Shown in pieces: positions 20,076 to 28,313 of a DNA stretch of 28,668 nucleotides (position 1 is the first letter of the stretch; every line of letters begins with the position of its first letter). This DNA is from Basidiobolus ranarum (lineage: Eukaryota > Basidiobolomycota > Basidiobolomycetes > Basidiobolales), in NCBI GenBank assembly GCA_040143965.1, contig JASJQH010006987.1, forward strand, positions 1 to 28,668. Direction: 5' to 3'. Position numbers and translations under genes: made by a program. The notes beneath the pieces are model-generated. The model was not told the DNA's origin. It was given only the letters and a program-made list of their open reading frames with translations, and did not search any database.

Positions 20076-20591
20076 ATGGGTCGCATGCACACTCCTGGGT
20101 ATGTATTGAATCTATAATACGAATGGATGCATCCAACAACCACTAACTATTTGTACAGTAAGGGTATTGCTTCTTCAGCTCTCCCCTATCGTCGTACTCC
20201 TCCTTCCTGGGTCAAGTCCACCCCTGAGGAAGTTTGCGAACACATTTGCAAGCTCGCCAAGAAGGGTTTGACTCCTTCCCAGATCGGTGTTCTCCTCAGA
20301 GATTCTCACGGTATCCCCCAAGTCAGAAGCGTCACCGGTAACAAGGTTCTTCGTATCTTGAAGGGTAACGGTTTGGCCCCTGAGATTCCTGAAGATCTTT
20401 ACCACCTCATCAAGAAGGCCGTTGCCGTTCGTAAGCATTTGGAACGCAACAGAAAGGACTGTGACTCCAAGTACCGTTTGATTCTCATCGAATCCAGAAT
20501 TCACAGATTGGCCCGTTACTACAAAACCGCCGGTCAATTGGCCCCTAACTGGAAGTACGAATCTTCTACCGCTTCCGCTTTGGTCGCCTAA
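20076..20591 (+). CDS. RPS13: 40S ribosomal protein uS15 (RPS13)
   Basis: Two exons, 20076-20098 and 20159-20591, with the intron inside the G-K codon pair after M-G-R-M-H-T-P-G. They give 151 residues, exactly the family length. Signatures: [71 protein letters not shown] and the terminal [14 protein letters not shown]. The protein binds 18S rRNA in the platform region. It is divergent from RPS20. The snoRNA array starts about 170 bp downstream on the same strand. Confidence 0.97.
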
Positions 20592-20760
20592 GTCCTTTTC
20601 CTTATTTCATATTATTTGAAGAAATAAAAGTGTAAGGTATACATTTTTGCATTTCTTTTTGGTTAATTTGTATTTGGTTTTTACTGGTTGCATGGTGATT
20701 CTTTGAATTACGATGCTAGGGGAATGGGAACAGGTTTAGCACGGAGTATTTGTTCGTTTC

Positions 20761-20841
20761 GGAAATGATGACTACTTTTATTTCGAGATTAAATGCCACT
20801 ATGTGGATTTATGCTCTAGTTGTATTCACACTGTCTGATCC
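20761..20841 (+). ncRNA. C/D-box snoRNA, copy 1 (snR51/SNORD41-like guide)
   Basis: C box ATGATGA at 20765-20771 and D box CTGA at 20835-20838 are enclosed by a GGA/TCC terminal stem (20761-20763 with 20839-20841). The 14-nt guide TTGTATTCACACTG (20820-20833) lies one base before the D box. It is complementary to CAGTGTGAATACAA, a sequence I recall from domain V of fungal 25S rRNA. The fifth base upstream of the D box (A) would direct methylation of the U after CAG, which I believe is the yeast snR51 / human SNORD41 site. Flanks pair further as TTTGTTC (20749-20755) with GAACAAA (20848-20854). Strand is set by the boxes. Confidence 0.8.
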
Positions 20842-20868
20842 ATTAATGAACAAACTCTTGCTTATTCC

Positions 20869-20936
20869 GTCTAATTAGCTCTATGGTAGAGCGTAAGATT
20901 TATCTTAAAGGTGTGGGTTCGATTCCCATGTTAGTC
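20869..20936 (+). ncRNA. tRNA-like element 1, truncated anticodon loop
   Basis: A 68-nt sequence folding as a tRNA: acceptor GTCTAAT/GTTAGTC with a T-T mismatch at pair 2, D arm GCTC/GAGC with GG in the loop, anticodon stem TAAGA/TCTTA closing a loop of only four bases (TTTA), and a T arm with loop TTCGATT. The A-box-like TAGCTCTATGG and an exact B box GGTTCGATTCC are present. TTTT (20937-20940) follows directly and could be a Pol III stop. With no room for an anticodon, it is unlikely to decode. Confidence 0.65.
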
Positions 20937-20966
20937 TTTTGAGTGCAAGTATATTCACATTGTTTT

Positions 20967-21046
20967 GGATATGATGACTTTATTTCTTCGAGATTAAATG
21001 CCACTATGTGGGTTTATGCTCTAGTTGTATTCACACTGTCTGATCC
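20967..21046 (+). ncRNA. C/D-box snoRNA, copy 2
   Basis: C box ATGATGA 20971-20977, D box CTGA 21040-21043, terminal stem GGA/TCC. The guide TTGTATTCACACTG (21025-21038) is identical to copy 1, as is most of the body between the boxes. It starts 30 bases after tRNA-like element 1. Flanking pairing is weaker than for copies 1 and 3. Confidence 0.8.
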
Positions 21047-21080
21047 TCTAATGAACATAGTATATATGCATGCATAATTC

Positions 21081-21150
21081 GTCTAACTAGCTCAAATTGG
21101 TAGAGCGTAAGATATATCTTAAAGGTGTGGGTTCAATTCCCATGTTAGTC
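21081..21150 (+). ncRNA. tRNA-like element 2, truncated anticodon loop
   Basis: 70 nt. Acceptor GTCTAAC/GTTAGTC pairs except at position 2. D arm GCTC/GAGC has loop AAATTGGTA. The anticodon hairpin TAAGA-TATA-TCTTA has a 4-nt loop. The T loop is TTCAATT, so the B box (GGTTCAATTCC) has one change from consensus. TTT follows. It lies exactly 212 bp from element 1. Confidence 0.62.
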
Positions 21151-21180
21151 TTTAAAGAGTTGATAAATTGCAATTAGTTC

Positions 21181-21262
21181 TGGATATGATGATTTTATTT
21201 CTTCGAAATTAAACGCCACTATGTGGGTTTATGATCTAGTTGTATTCACACTGTCTGATCCA
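21181..21262 (+). ncRNA. C/D-box snoRNA, copy 3
   Basis: C box ATGATGA 21186-21192, D box CTGA 21255-21258, terminal stem TGGA/TCCA. The guide (21240-21253) is identical to the other copies. A few body substitutions are present (AAATTAAACG, GATCTAG). A perfect 12-bp external stem, GATAAATTGCAA (21162-21173) with TTGCAATTTATC (21269-21280), flanks the RNA. That is the kind of structure RNase III cuts to release snoRNAs. Confidence 0.8.
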
Positions 21263-21292
21263 ATCAATTTGCAATTTATCCATTCAAAATTC

Positions 21293-21363
21293 GCCTAACT
21301 AGCTTAAAATGGTAGAGCATAAAGATATATCTTAAGGATATGGGTTCGAATCCCATGTTAGTT
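21293..21363 (+). ncRNA. tRNA-like element 3, truncated anticodon loop
   Basis: 71 nt, again 212 bp from the previous element. Acceptor GCCTAAC/GTTAGTT is mismatched at position 2. D arm GCTT/GAGC has a GG-containing loop, and the anticodon hairpin AAGA-TATA-TCTT has a 4-nt loop. The T arm ATGGG-TTCGAAT-CCCAT pairs perfectly and includes an exact B box, GGTTCGAATCC. No T-run follows immediately. Confidence 0.62.
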
Positions 21364-21759
21364 CATAATATGAATAGTGATGATATTTAACCATGTGAAT
21401 TATTCAATAAATTCAAAATTCATCTTAATTTGCGCTTGTAAAGTTGAAAGTAAAAGAGTGTTGTTTATTAACAAAAGCTGCACCTTGACACTGCTATTGA
21501 CCACAAAACAAACAGGTCTCTAATCCATTCATACTTAGATTCGTATACACGAGTGAGTAAAGTTATAAATTTTTGGCTGTTGCGAGGGGTTTATTGTGAA
21601 AACATGGGAAGGTATTAGGGAGCGAGCGGCATTGTTCAGTTATGGTGTTGTTTTTATAAGCGTGAAAAAAAAGAATGGTAACAGGAAGCATAATGGCAAG
21701 TGTGGTAAGAGAAAATTAGAGTAAAATCTTGATCTAGATTGGATTCTACAACATCTGTC
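21364..21759. other. Intergenic after the snoRNA array
   Basis: 396 bp between the array and the Ariadne stop. A lone C-box-like GTGATGA near 21377 has no matching D box. No gene is supported. Confidence 0.5.
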
Positions 21760-23461
21760 TTATTTTAAATCAATAATAAACTCCCACCTTCCCTCTGACA
21801 ATCCCTTGGCAGTATCTTCTAGAACAACTTCTCTTCGGCTAGCTACGTAAACACTCTTATCAAGAACATTCTGCTTTAATTCGGTGATCTTGGTAGGAGC
21901 AATTGGAGTTTCAAGAAGTTCACTAAGTTGTTCAACAGCCATCTCTAGATCTCTTTGATTATCTTCAAATAGAGCGGTCATGTTGTTTCTTGCGAGATAG
22001 AACGCAAATGCGTAAGTCCATTTAAGAGTCATACGGCATTCCACTACAGTATCTAATGCTCTTTTAAGAAATTGTACTTCAATCCAAGATAAATCTGACG
22101 TTTGTTGCATCTCTTCCATCTTCTTCTCGGTTTTGGAATACATCTCTCTATCCAGTTTGGCACTCTGCTCGTGATTGGCATACCGATTATAATACTACAA
22201 TGATGGAGTGATTAGTTCTATGTTGATGGCTTTTGTAGAAAGTAGTGATGCTTACATGAAGGTAACGTTCTAGAGTGGCCCTAGAGTCAGCTTGTTTATC
22301 TCTGGCATCTGTGCTACTTTTCTCATCATAGCGATTGCAGTTGTACCAGTTTGTTCCATGCTCTGACCAAGGACCCATGCATACCCAACAGAACTCATGC
22401 CGACATTTTCTACAAGTCATATGGTTACATCCTCCGTTCTTTTCGATGGTAGAGTGACAAGCTGGACATTCCTTGGTGTTTGCAGAAATCCAGTTGGCTG
22501 TCTCTGAATCGTCTTCACATTTTTTGATCCACTGTTTGACTAGAGCACAAATGCATGGTTGATGATCAGCTACACCACAACCAAAACAGAATGTATGGCC
22601 ACATTTGCAGACTACAGTTGGGACGACTGACGAAAGTGAAGTGTGAGGGATGTGGCAGGAGACTGCATATTCACAATTAGGAGCAGGGCACCATCTCAAA
22701 TGGTCGTTGTCATCAACATAGGTACGATTTAGAAGCATCCGATATCTATAAATATACGAGGGTTATTAGGGACATGTCAATGTAACGTTTTCAAAGTAGA
22801 TTTACCTTTCATAAACAGTTGGACTGACAAGTAGCTCCACGGTTTTCGCGTCAATAACTAAATTACAGCATTCACCGGGGCATTGAATCTTCCGACTTTC
22901 TCCTTCTTCCTTGATTTTTTGAACGAGGTAGTGTTGATAACAGTTGATGCAAAACCTATGATTACATGGCAAAGAGACTGTATCTAGATCTGGATCATCA
23001 TCACAGCAGATATCACATACAAAGCCAGGAACCTTGGCGATTTTTACAGGACTTTCGTCGTTTGTGAGGATTCCAGCGTTGGATAAAATTTTCTCCGGTG
23101 TATCCATGTACCTTTCTATCAAAGATTCTTTGTTCCAACGGAAAAATCTAAGTAAGGTAGCAGCTTGTTGTTCTGGAAGTCCAAGAATATTCGAGACGTG
23201 GGTAATCTCTTTATTTTGACATTCAACAATATCTTCAATAGATAGAATAGTGAAGTCAACTTCGTAAATTCTTTTCTTATTTTTTTCTAACATTACAGTA
23301 CTAAAACCCATATCATCTCCGTCCAGTTCATAGTCGTCTTCTAAAACATCGTCATCGTCCTCTTCCTCTTCCATTTCAAATTCACTTCCTTCCTCAAAAG
23401 CGTCGTTTTCTTCAAAACTGCCATCGTCTTGGTATTCTTCGTCGAAATCCATGTCAGACAT
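21760..23461 (-). CDS. ARI1: Ariadne-1 (HHARI) type RBR E3 ubiquitin ligase
   Basis: Three exons on the minus strand, 22806-23461, 22256-22745 and 21760-22194, all GT-AG and in phase, give 526 residues (human ARIH1 is 557). An acidic N-terminus leads to a UBA-like region (about 85-130). RING1 opens C-D-I-C-C with H-R-F-C-x-x-C, then comes IBR (C-K-C-G-H-T-F-C-F-G-C-G). RING2 is C-P-A-C-H-S-T-I-E-K-N-G-G-C-N-H-M-T-C, with Cys325 matching the HHARI catalytic cysteine. The Ariadne domain follows (K-M-E-E-M-Q-Q, S-W-I-E-V-Q-F-L-K-R-A, F-A-F-Y-L). RBR ligases form a thioester on that cysteine, and Ariadne members work with neddylated cullin-RING ligases. All key residues look intact. Confidence 0.95.
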
Positions 23462-24211
23462 TTTTATGAAATATTTTGGTTTCTCTTCACAGTCAGATAA
23501 ATAAGTTTGGGAGGTGAGAAAATCAAAGTGTGAAGTAAAGTGAATAGGGAGTAGATACTATGAAAGTTTACTTCAAAATGTCGCTTTCAAGAAAGAGTAA
23601 ATGAGAAACTTTATGTCAAGACTATTTCGTTGCCGTAGCTTTCCTAATTCTATGTTGACGCAGCTCGATTCCTTTTTACCATAAAATGACCCAACAATCA
23701 CATGATACCGTTCATATCCCTGATCTGGTAACAATAATACTATGCCTTGATCACGTGATATGATGATCATTGGCGGTGGCTAACTACTTGTATGCTAGAA
23801 CTTCAAAATCAGTATCTAGAGTTCAGATAGGTTATGTCAGTCATGCAGTTACGTGATATCAGTTAGGAGATCTAAGATAGATTTAAGCAATCTATTCTAC
23901 AAATATTCCAAATAGGCAGGTTTATATTTATGTATGAAGAATGTTTACAATCAATCACGAATTAAAGACTACCAACTGGTGAGCCATAGAGAGCCATAAT
24001 AAATTATCCAAGTATACAGTTCATTGAAGACTTGATTTCGGATTCTGTGGAGTATTTCGAAAGATTACAATCATCAAGTGTAAGAGAGAGTGATGCATAC
24101 AACTTATTAAACCAATGCTATTAGTTTCTTATAATGTATAACTCATTGTTCGTGAAAATAAGTCGGATTTGTGGATACGAACAACTATGACAGATATTTT
24201 GGTTGAAAGGT
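23462..24211. other. Intergenic upstream of the Ariadne gene
   Basis: 750 bp between the Ariadne start and the cornichon stop. A 65-codon minus-strand frame (23573-23770) begins with ATG but has no signal peptide, family resemblance or supported splice partners, so I do not call it a gene. A palindromic TATCACGTGATA lies at about 23751-23762 and a second ACGTGAT near 23851; both are possible E-box-type sites (CACGTG only in the first). Confidence 0.4.
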
Positions 24212-24895
24212 TAATCTTCCTCCACCAAACCTAGTATCATTCTACGGATATTCCATTCAAATTGATGTTAGCATAGAGTAAAAGGATAAGACCTATATAA
24301 ACCTCACCTGTATAAATAGTAAAAGAAGCACAGCAAGTAAAATGCCAACTTCAAAAATGTCTCTTTCTTATGAGCTGTGAGGGTACGAAATATTTCCGTT
24401 GCGTCATACATATGTTGACCATTTGTTATACTAAATAGAGTGCAAGTTAGCCTATCTCCCATACACAAAAAGGTACAGTAAAGCTTACCGCATTGTGTTG
24501 AAGGCCACTACTGGAAGGTTTATTATCAGTGCCATCCAATTTCCACTCAGCAGAAATATACCAGATATCAAATATTGGCCAATGTACTCCGGAAGAATAA
24601 ACTAGGCGCCAAGATATTTTTATTACTACCGACGAACCTTACAACCTCACTAAACTCTGTGTACTGTACCTGATTTAACCTATTACATAGATCGATTGGG
24701 TTGATATAGTCACACTCTAAATCGCTTAACATGATGGCCTAAAGAAAGGTAAATTAGCTTTGTCAGTTAACCCATACTAGCTTCCAAGTCGAAATATGTA
24801 AATAGAAAGGAAGAACAACATACATAGAATACCATGCCGAACAAAAAGAGGGCAGAAAATATCACTGCAAATAGGAAAATAAAAACATCACTCAT
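24212..24895 (-). CDS. ERV14: Cornichon / Erv14-family ER cargo receptor
   Basis: Five short exons on the minus strand, 24824-24895, 24670-24738, 24489-24601, 24308-24430 and 24212 to about 24241, give ~137 residues, the normal family size. The N-terminus [15 protein letters not shown] is a membrane segment. Then come the family signature [17 protein letters not shown] (about 30-46), L-P-E-Y, a second hydrophobic stretch with [15 protein letters not shown], the fungal D-A-T-E-I-F-R-T-L element and the terminal F-Y-Y-L-Y-R-M-I. Cornichons load transmembrane cargo into COPII vesicles at the ER. No exon exceeds 125 nt. The last acceptor site is placed by homology and is uncertain by a base or two. 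Confidence 0.87.
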
Positions 24896-25304
24896 TCTTG
24901 GTTTACTCTTGTCTTTGACGTTCTAATATTAAAGGATGAAAGTAAAAGATGTGGAGAATATACTTTCATTAAGATTAACAATTTCCTATACATAAACGCA
25001 TATCCTTTGACGTCACGCAAATTGATTACGAAATAGCATGACAATTTTCAATTAAGTAATGCATACAAGACAAATTCTTGGATAACTACAACTCCATTGA
25101 CAAACCAGAATTTATTCCTATACAACAAAAAGTAGCACTAATTTAATCATATTAATAGCTCTCACAATGTAACGTACTCTGAAGAAGAATATCAACTAGT
25201 AAAGTTGACGAATAAGAAACTAAAATTTATGTACAGCTCCATTGCGCTACCAAAATACTCTGCAAAACATACAGGCAGTAATCAAAACAATTCTAGACAC
25301 TAAA
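24896..25304. other. Intergenic between cornichon and KNL2-like gene
   Basis: 409 bp of AT-rich spacer downstream of the KNL2-like stop and upstream of the cornichon start. Nothing specific is seen. Confidence 0.5.
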
Positions 25305-27902
25305 TTACCCTCTACGCTTCCTGGGGTGTGTGGGTTTCTGCTCCAACTTCGCTGGCTTCTCCGAGGTCCGGCGAAGGCGTTTTGAAGGTGTGTTAGAGTG
25401 GTCATTGTCGTCGATAATCCAGAATTCTCTAGGCTTACGAATACTACGACCTGAGCGGGTAATTCCTGGTTCACTATCAATTTCTTTCTCCTTGTTACCG
25501 GTCTTCTCGGATTTGGTTTGGTCATGCTAAAAAAAATTGAAGTTTAAAAAACATCCCTTCTCTTTCAGTGATGCAAATTACTTGTACCTTTGAATCTTGA
25601 GACTTTCGACGCTGTGTGGATTTCGCTGCTACATTCAAACGTTTTTTTGGAGTCTCCGGATGTACTGTAGTTGCTTTCATACTTTCCGTAGGCAACTCGT
25701 CTGATAATGATACAGATGTTTGGTGACTTGGGGTAGGGATATGGGGCTCAGGTGAATTATTTTCAGCATTCGTGGGTGAGAGTGTCTCTTTGACCGGAGG
25801 TTTATCAAGTTTCATTTTCAATTTCTTGGATGAAGTCTTTATGGATACGGACTTTTTTTCTTGAGGGACTATAATCTGTTTGTCCAATACGGCATCTAAG
25901 CCATGGATTTCATTTGATTCTGGCTCAGGCTGTTCTTTCTTTACAGCCTTACGTGTTCTTTTTCTGACCACAAGATTTAAACGAGGTTTTGGTTTTCTAC
26001 CTGATCGACGGGGAGCTTTGCTTGGTGTTTGTTTGTTGATCTGAGGATCCTTATCATTATCTACATTCAGATGATCGTCATTATATGGAAAGTCAAAGCC
26101 CTCATTATCAAATTCTAAATGATCGTCAGGTTGTTGTGGAGATATGTTGGCGATCTCAGTAAGAGTAGTTGGAGCATCTTTTGTCATATTTTAAAGAATT
26201 ATACAACTATACATTTTCAGAGATTTTACAGTAAGACGAACCTTTTTCTCGTGTGTTCTCTTCATTTGAATCGTTCAGTTGGTTTTTGGACTTTTTGTCT
26301 GAATTTTTCTTTTGCGAAGAAAGTTCACCATCAAATTCAACGCATATCCAGGACTTCCATTCTTCGGGAAATCCGTCTTTGAACAAATTAGTAAACTCGG
26401 GGGAGAAACCTATACATAAAATAAATATCGGGAATATTGATACTATCCATTAATCGAGAGTTAACTTACCAGCCACAGACATTCCTTGTGGAGATATAGG
26501 ACCGGAGATCTGGTAAACAGACCCACTAAAGGTTTTTAGAGTGGTTCGATCGACACGTTCAGCAATTAAAGAGCTATGCCAAACCTAAGTATTTAAATAA
26601 AGATACGCTAAGTGAATGCTCTTATATAAATGTTCGAGGCTATAAAAATGTCTATATATGCTCACACGTTCGTTTTGATCGCCCATCACTCTCAATCCTT
26701 CAATGATAATCCAGAATTCGAAATTTGCGAGCTATAATCAGAGTTAAAGTAAATCACATTTGTAAGGGACTAGAAAAGACACTTCATAACTCTACCTTAT
26801 TCCCGGTACGCGCCTTCCTAAGTCTCCATTCTTTTAGAACAATTGGCTCACTAAGATCACTCTTGCCAGACTCAGAGACTGGCTCGAGAGGAGGGTCTGG
26901 TAAACGCTGATCTGTAGATTTGTCGCTAGATCGGGTTGGTAACTTTGTCTTTACTTTTGGTTTGAGTGTAGCCGTCTTATTCATAGATTTGGAGACAGAT
27001 TTAGCCGCAACATTGACGCGTCGTTTAGATACACGCGTTTTGGAAATATTAGTTGTGGCCTCGGTTGAAGGGTAACTTGACTCTGGAGCAGACTCCATAT
27101 TTGCATTCATTATTGGAATTTCTTTGGAGGTCTCATTTTGCAGTGTAGAGTTCTTAATAGATTGAGAATCAACATTATTATTTTTCGAAAGTGAGCCTTC
27201 CGGTAGAACTTCAGGAGATACTTTAGACTTTAATAATGAGGTTTTCGAGGCTCTTTTTGGTTGTGTAGATTTACTTGTGACTGGGGGGAGGGTTGAACTA
27301 GATTTGGAAGATACTGTTTCAGCTACTTTCTCTAAAGAGTTATTATTTGTTTGCACCTCCTTCGCTTTGAGCTCAGTTGACTCGATATGGGAATACGTTC
27401 GTCGGATTAGCTTGATAATATACAAATAATAGCATCAATAGAGTGTGGAGATAATACGGAGAATTTGTAAGGGGTATACCTGAGGGATAGGACTAGCTAC
27501 AGAAAGTCTCTCAAAAGATGAGTTATTATTGTTGCCAAACATGTCAGTCAACGGGATAGATGCTTCTCGTATTCTTGGAGGCAGTGTTGCCTCTCTTCTG
27601 AAAATTGCCGAATCAAACCCACTACAACTAAGACGTTAGAGAGTTAAAGATTGAAGTATAAATCGTTAATATCCTCACCCAGTATTCATTAGTGGTTGAG
27701 CTTGGGGTGTACCAATACGTGAAATTTGAGAAAATCTATTCGACTTGGAAGGAGTCATGCTATTAGATTCATGTATGGCGCTTGTCGCCGCTGGTGTCAT
27801 ACATCTTGATACAGAACGAGAACGAGGTGTAGGGGAACGTAGTACTGAGAAGTCCGGAATTCGGAAGATGGCCTCCGAAGGGACGCGATCTTGACACGAC
27901 AT
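25305..27902 (-). CDS. KNL2: KNL2/Mis18BP1-like centromere protein with SANTA domain and CENPC-k-like motif
   Basis: Eight exons on the minus strand: 27679-27902, 27480-27621, 26796-27410, 26666-26731, 26470-26584, 26242-26409, 25588-26177, 25305-25526. All are GT-AG and in phase, giving 713 residues. A SANTA domain spans about 311-408: V-L-K-E-W-R-L near its start, F-W-I-I-I-E-G-L, W-H-S-S-L-I-A-E-R, T-F-S-G-S-V-Y-Q-I-S-G-P-I, G-F-S-P-E-F and G-F-P-E-E-W. Near the C-terminus (about 662-677), T-R-S-G-R-S-I-R-K-P-R-E-F-W fits the CENPC-k pattern that binds CENP-A nucleosomes in plant and animal KNL2. The rest is basic and low-complexity, with a K-x-R-x-N-V-A-A-K-S motif at 251-260 and 621-630 and an AT-hook-like R-S-G-R-K-P-K-P near 501-508. 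KNL2 supports CENP-A loading. The exon 7 acceptor is the least certain junction. Confidence 0.8.
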
Positions 27903-28313
27903 ATATAATACGCAAACACGAAAGAATAATTTGAACAAAGGGACAAAACTGTTGACCCTGTGGAAAGTAAGAATAGAAATTGATCTTTTGTTTGGAATTT
28001 CCCATCATCAAATAAAGCAGTCGAGTCCATTTGGCATAAACTTGACTCTGATAGTTAAGTTAATGAAAATGCGGCTATTATCAGTACATGGTGGAAAACA
28101 TGCTATCATAGAAATTGCGAAATAAACAGGGATGAATCTCGATACTGTAAATATGGGGTTGAGAAAATGATCACAATAAAATTATCAGATCTGACCAGAA
28201 GATGTAAAATTTGGTGATTGGTGGAGGGCCAGAAAGATGGAAAATTAGGTGGTTTATAGGTTTGGCAATTGTTCCCATTCTCTTTCTCTTTTCCATCCTC
28301 TGGACTTGTAGAC
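27903..28313. other. Divergent intergenic (KNL2-like / uL15 pseudogene)
   Basis: 411 bp between the KNL2-like start and the ATG of the uL15-like copy. No CACCACACTC element is present, unlike the functional ribosomal promoters in this window. Confidence 0.45.

Larger units (their letters stand above)
20745..21363 (+). repeat. Tandem array of three [snoRNA + tRNA-like] units
   Basis: The same two-part unit recurs three times in the order snoRNA, spacer, tRNA-like. C boxes lie at 20765, 20971 and 21186; tRNA-like elements lie at 20869, 21081 and 21293. The snoRNA and tRNA-like parts are well conserved between units while the spacers are not, so selection rather than recent duplication maintains both parts. 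Confidence 0.8.

Noticed and set aside
20869-20936. Ordinary functional tRNA gene
   Set aside because: The anticodon stem leaves only four loop bases in all three copies and the acceptor has a constant mismatch, so no anticodon can be assigned.
21370-21440. Fourth snoRNA unit suggested by GTGATGA after tRNA-like element 3
   Set aside because: No D box, no guide match and no terminal stem. At most a decayed remnant.
23573-23770. 65-codon minus-strand open frame starting with ATG upstream of the Ariadne gene
   Set aside because: No recognised family, signal peptide or splice partner, and its length is within chance expectation for this base composition.
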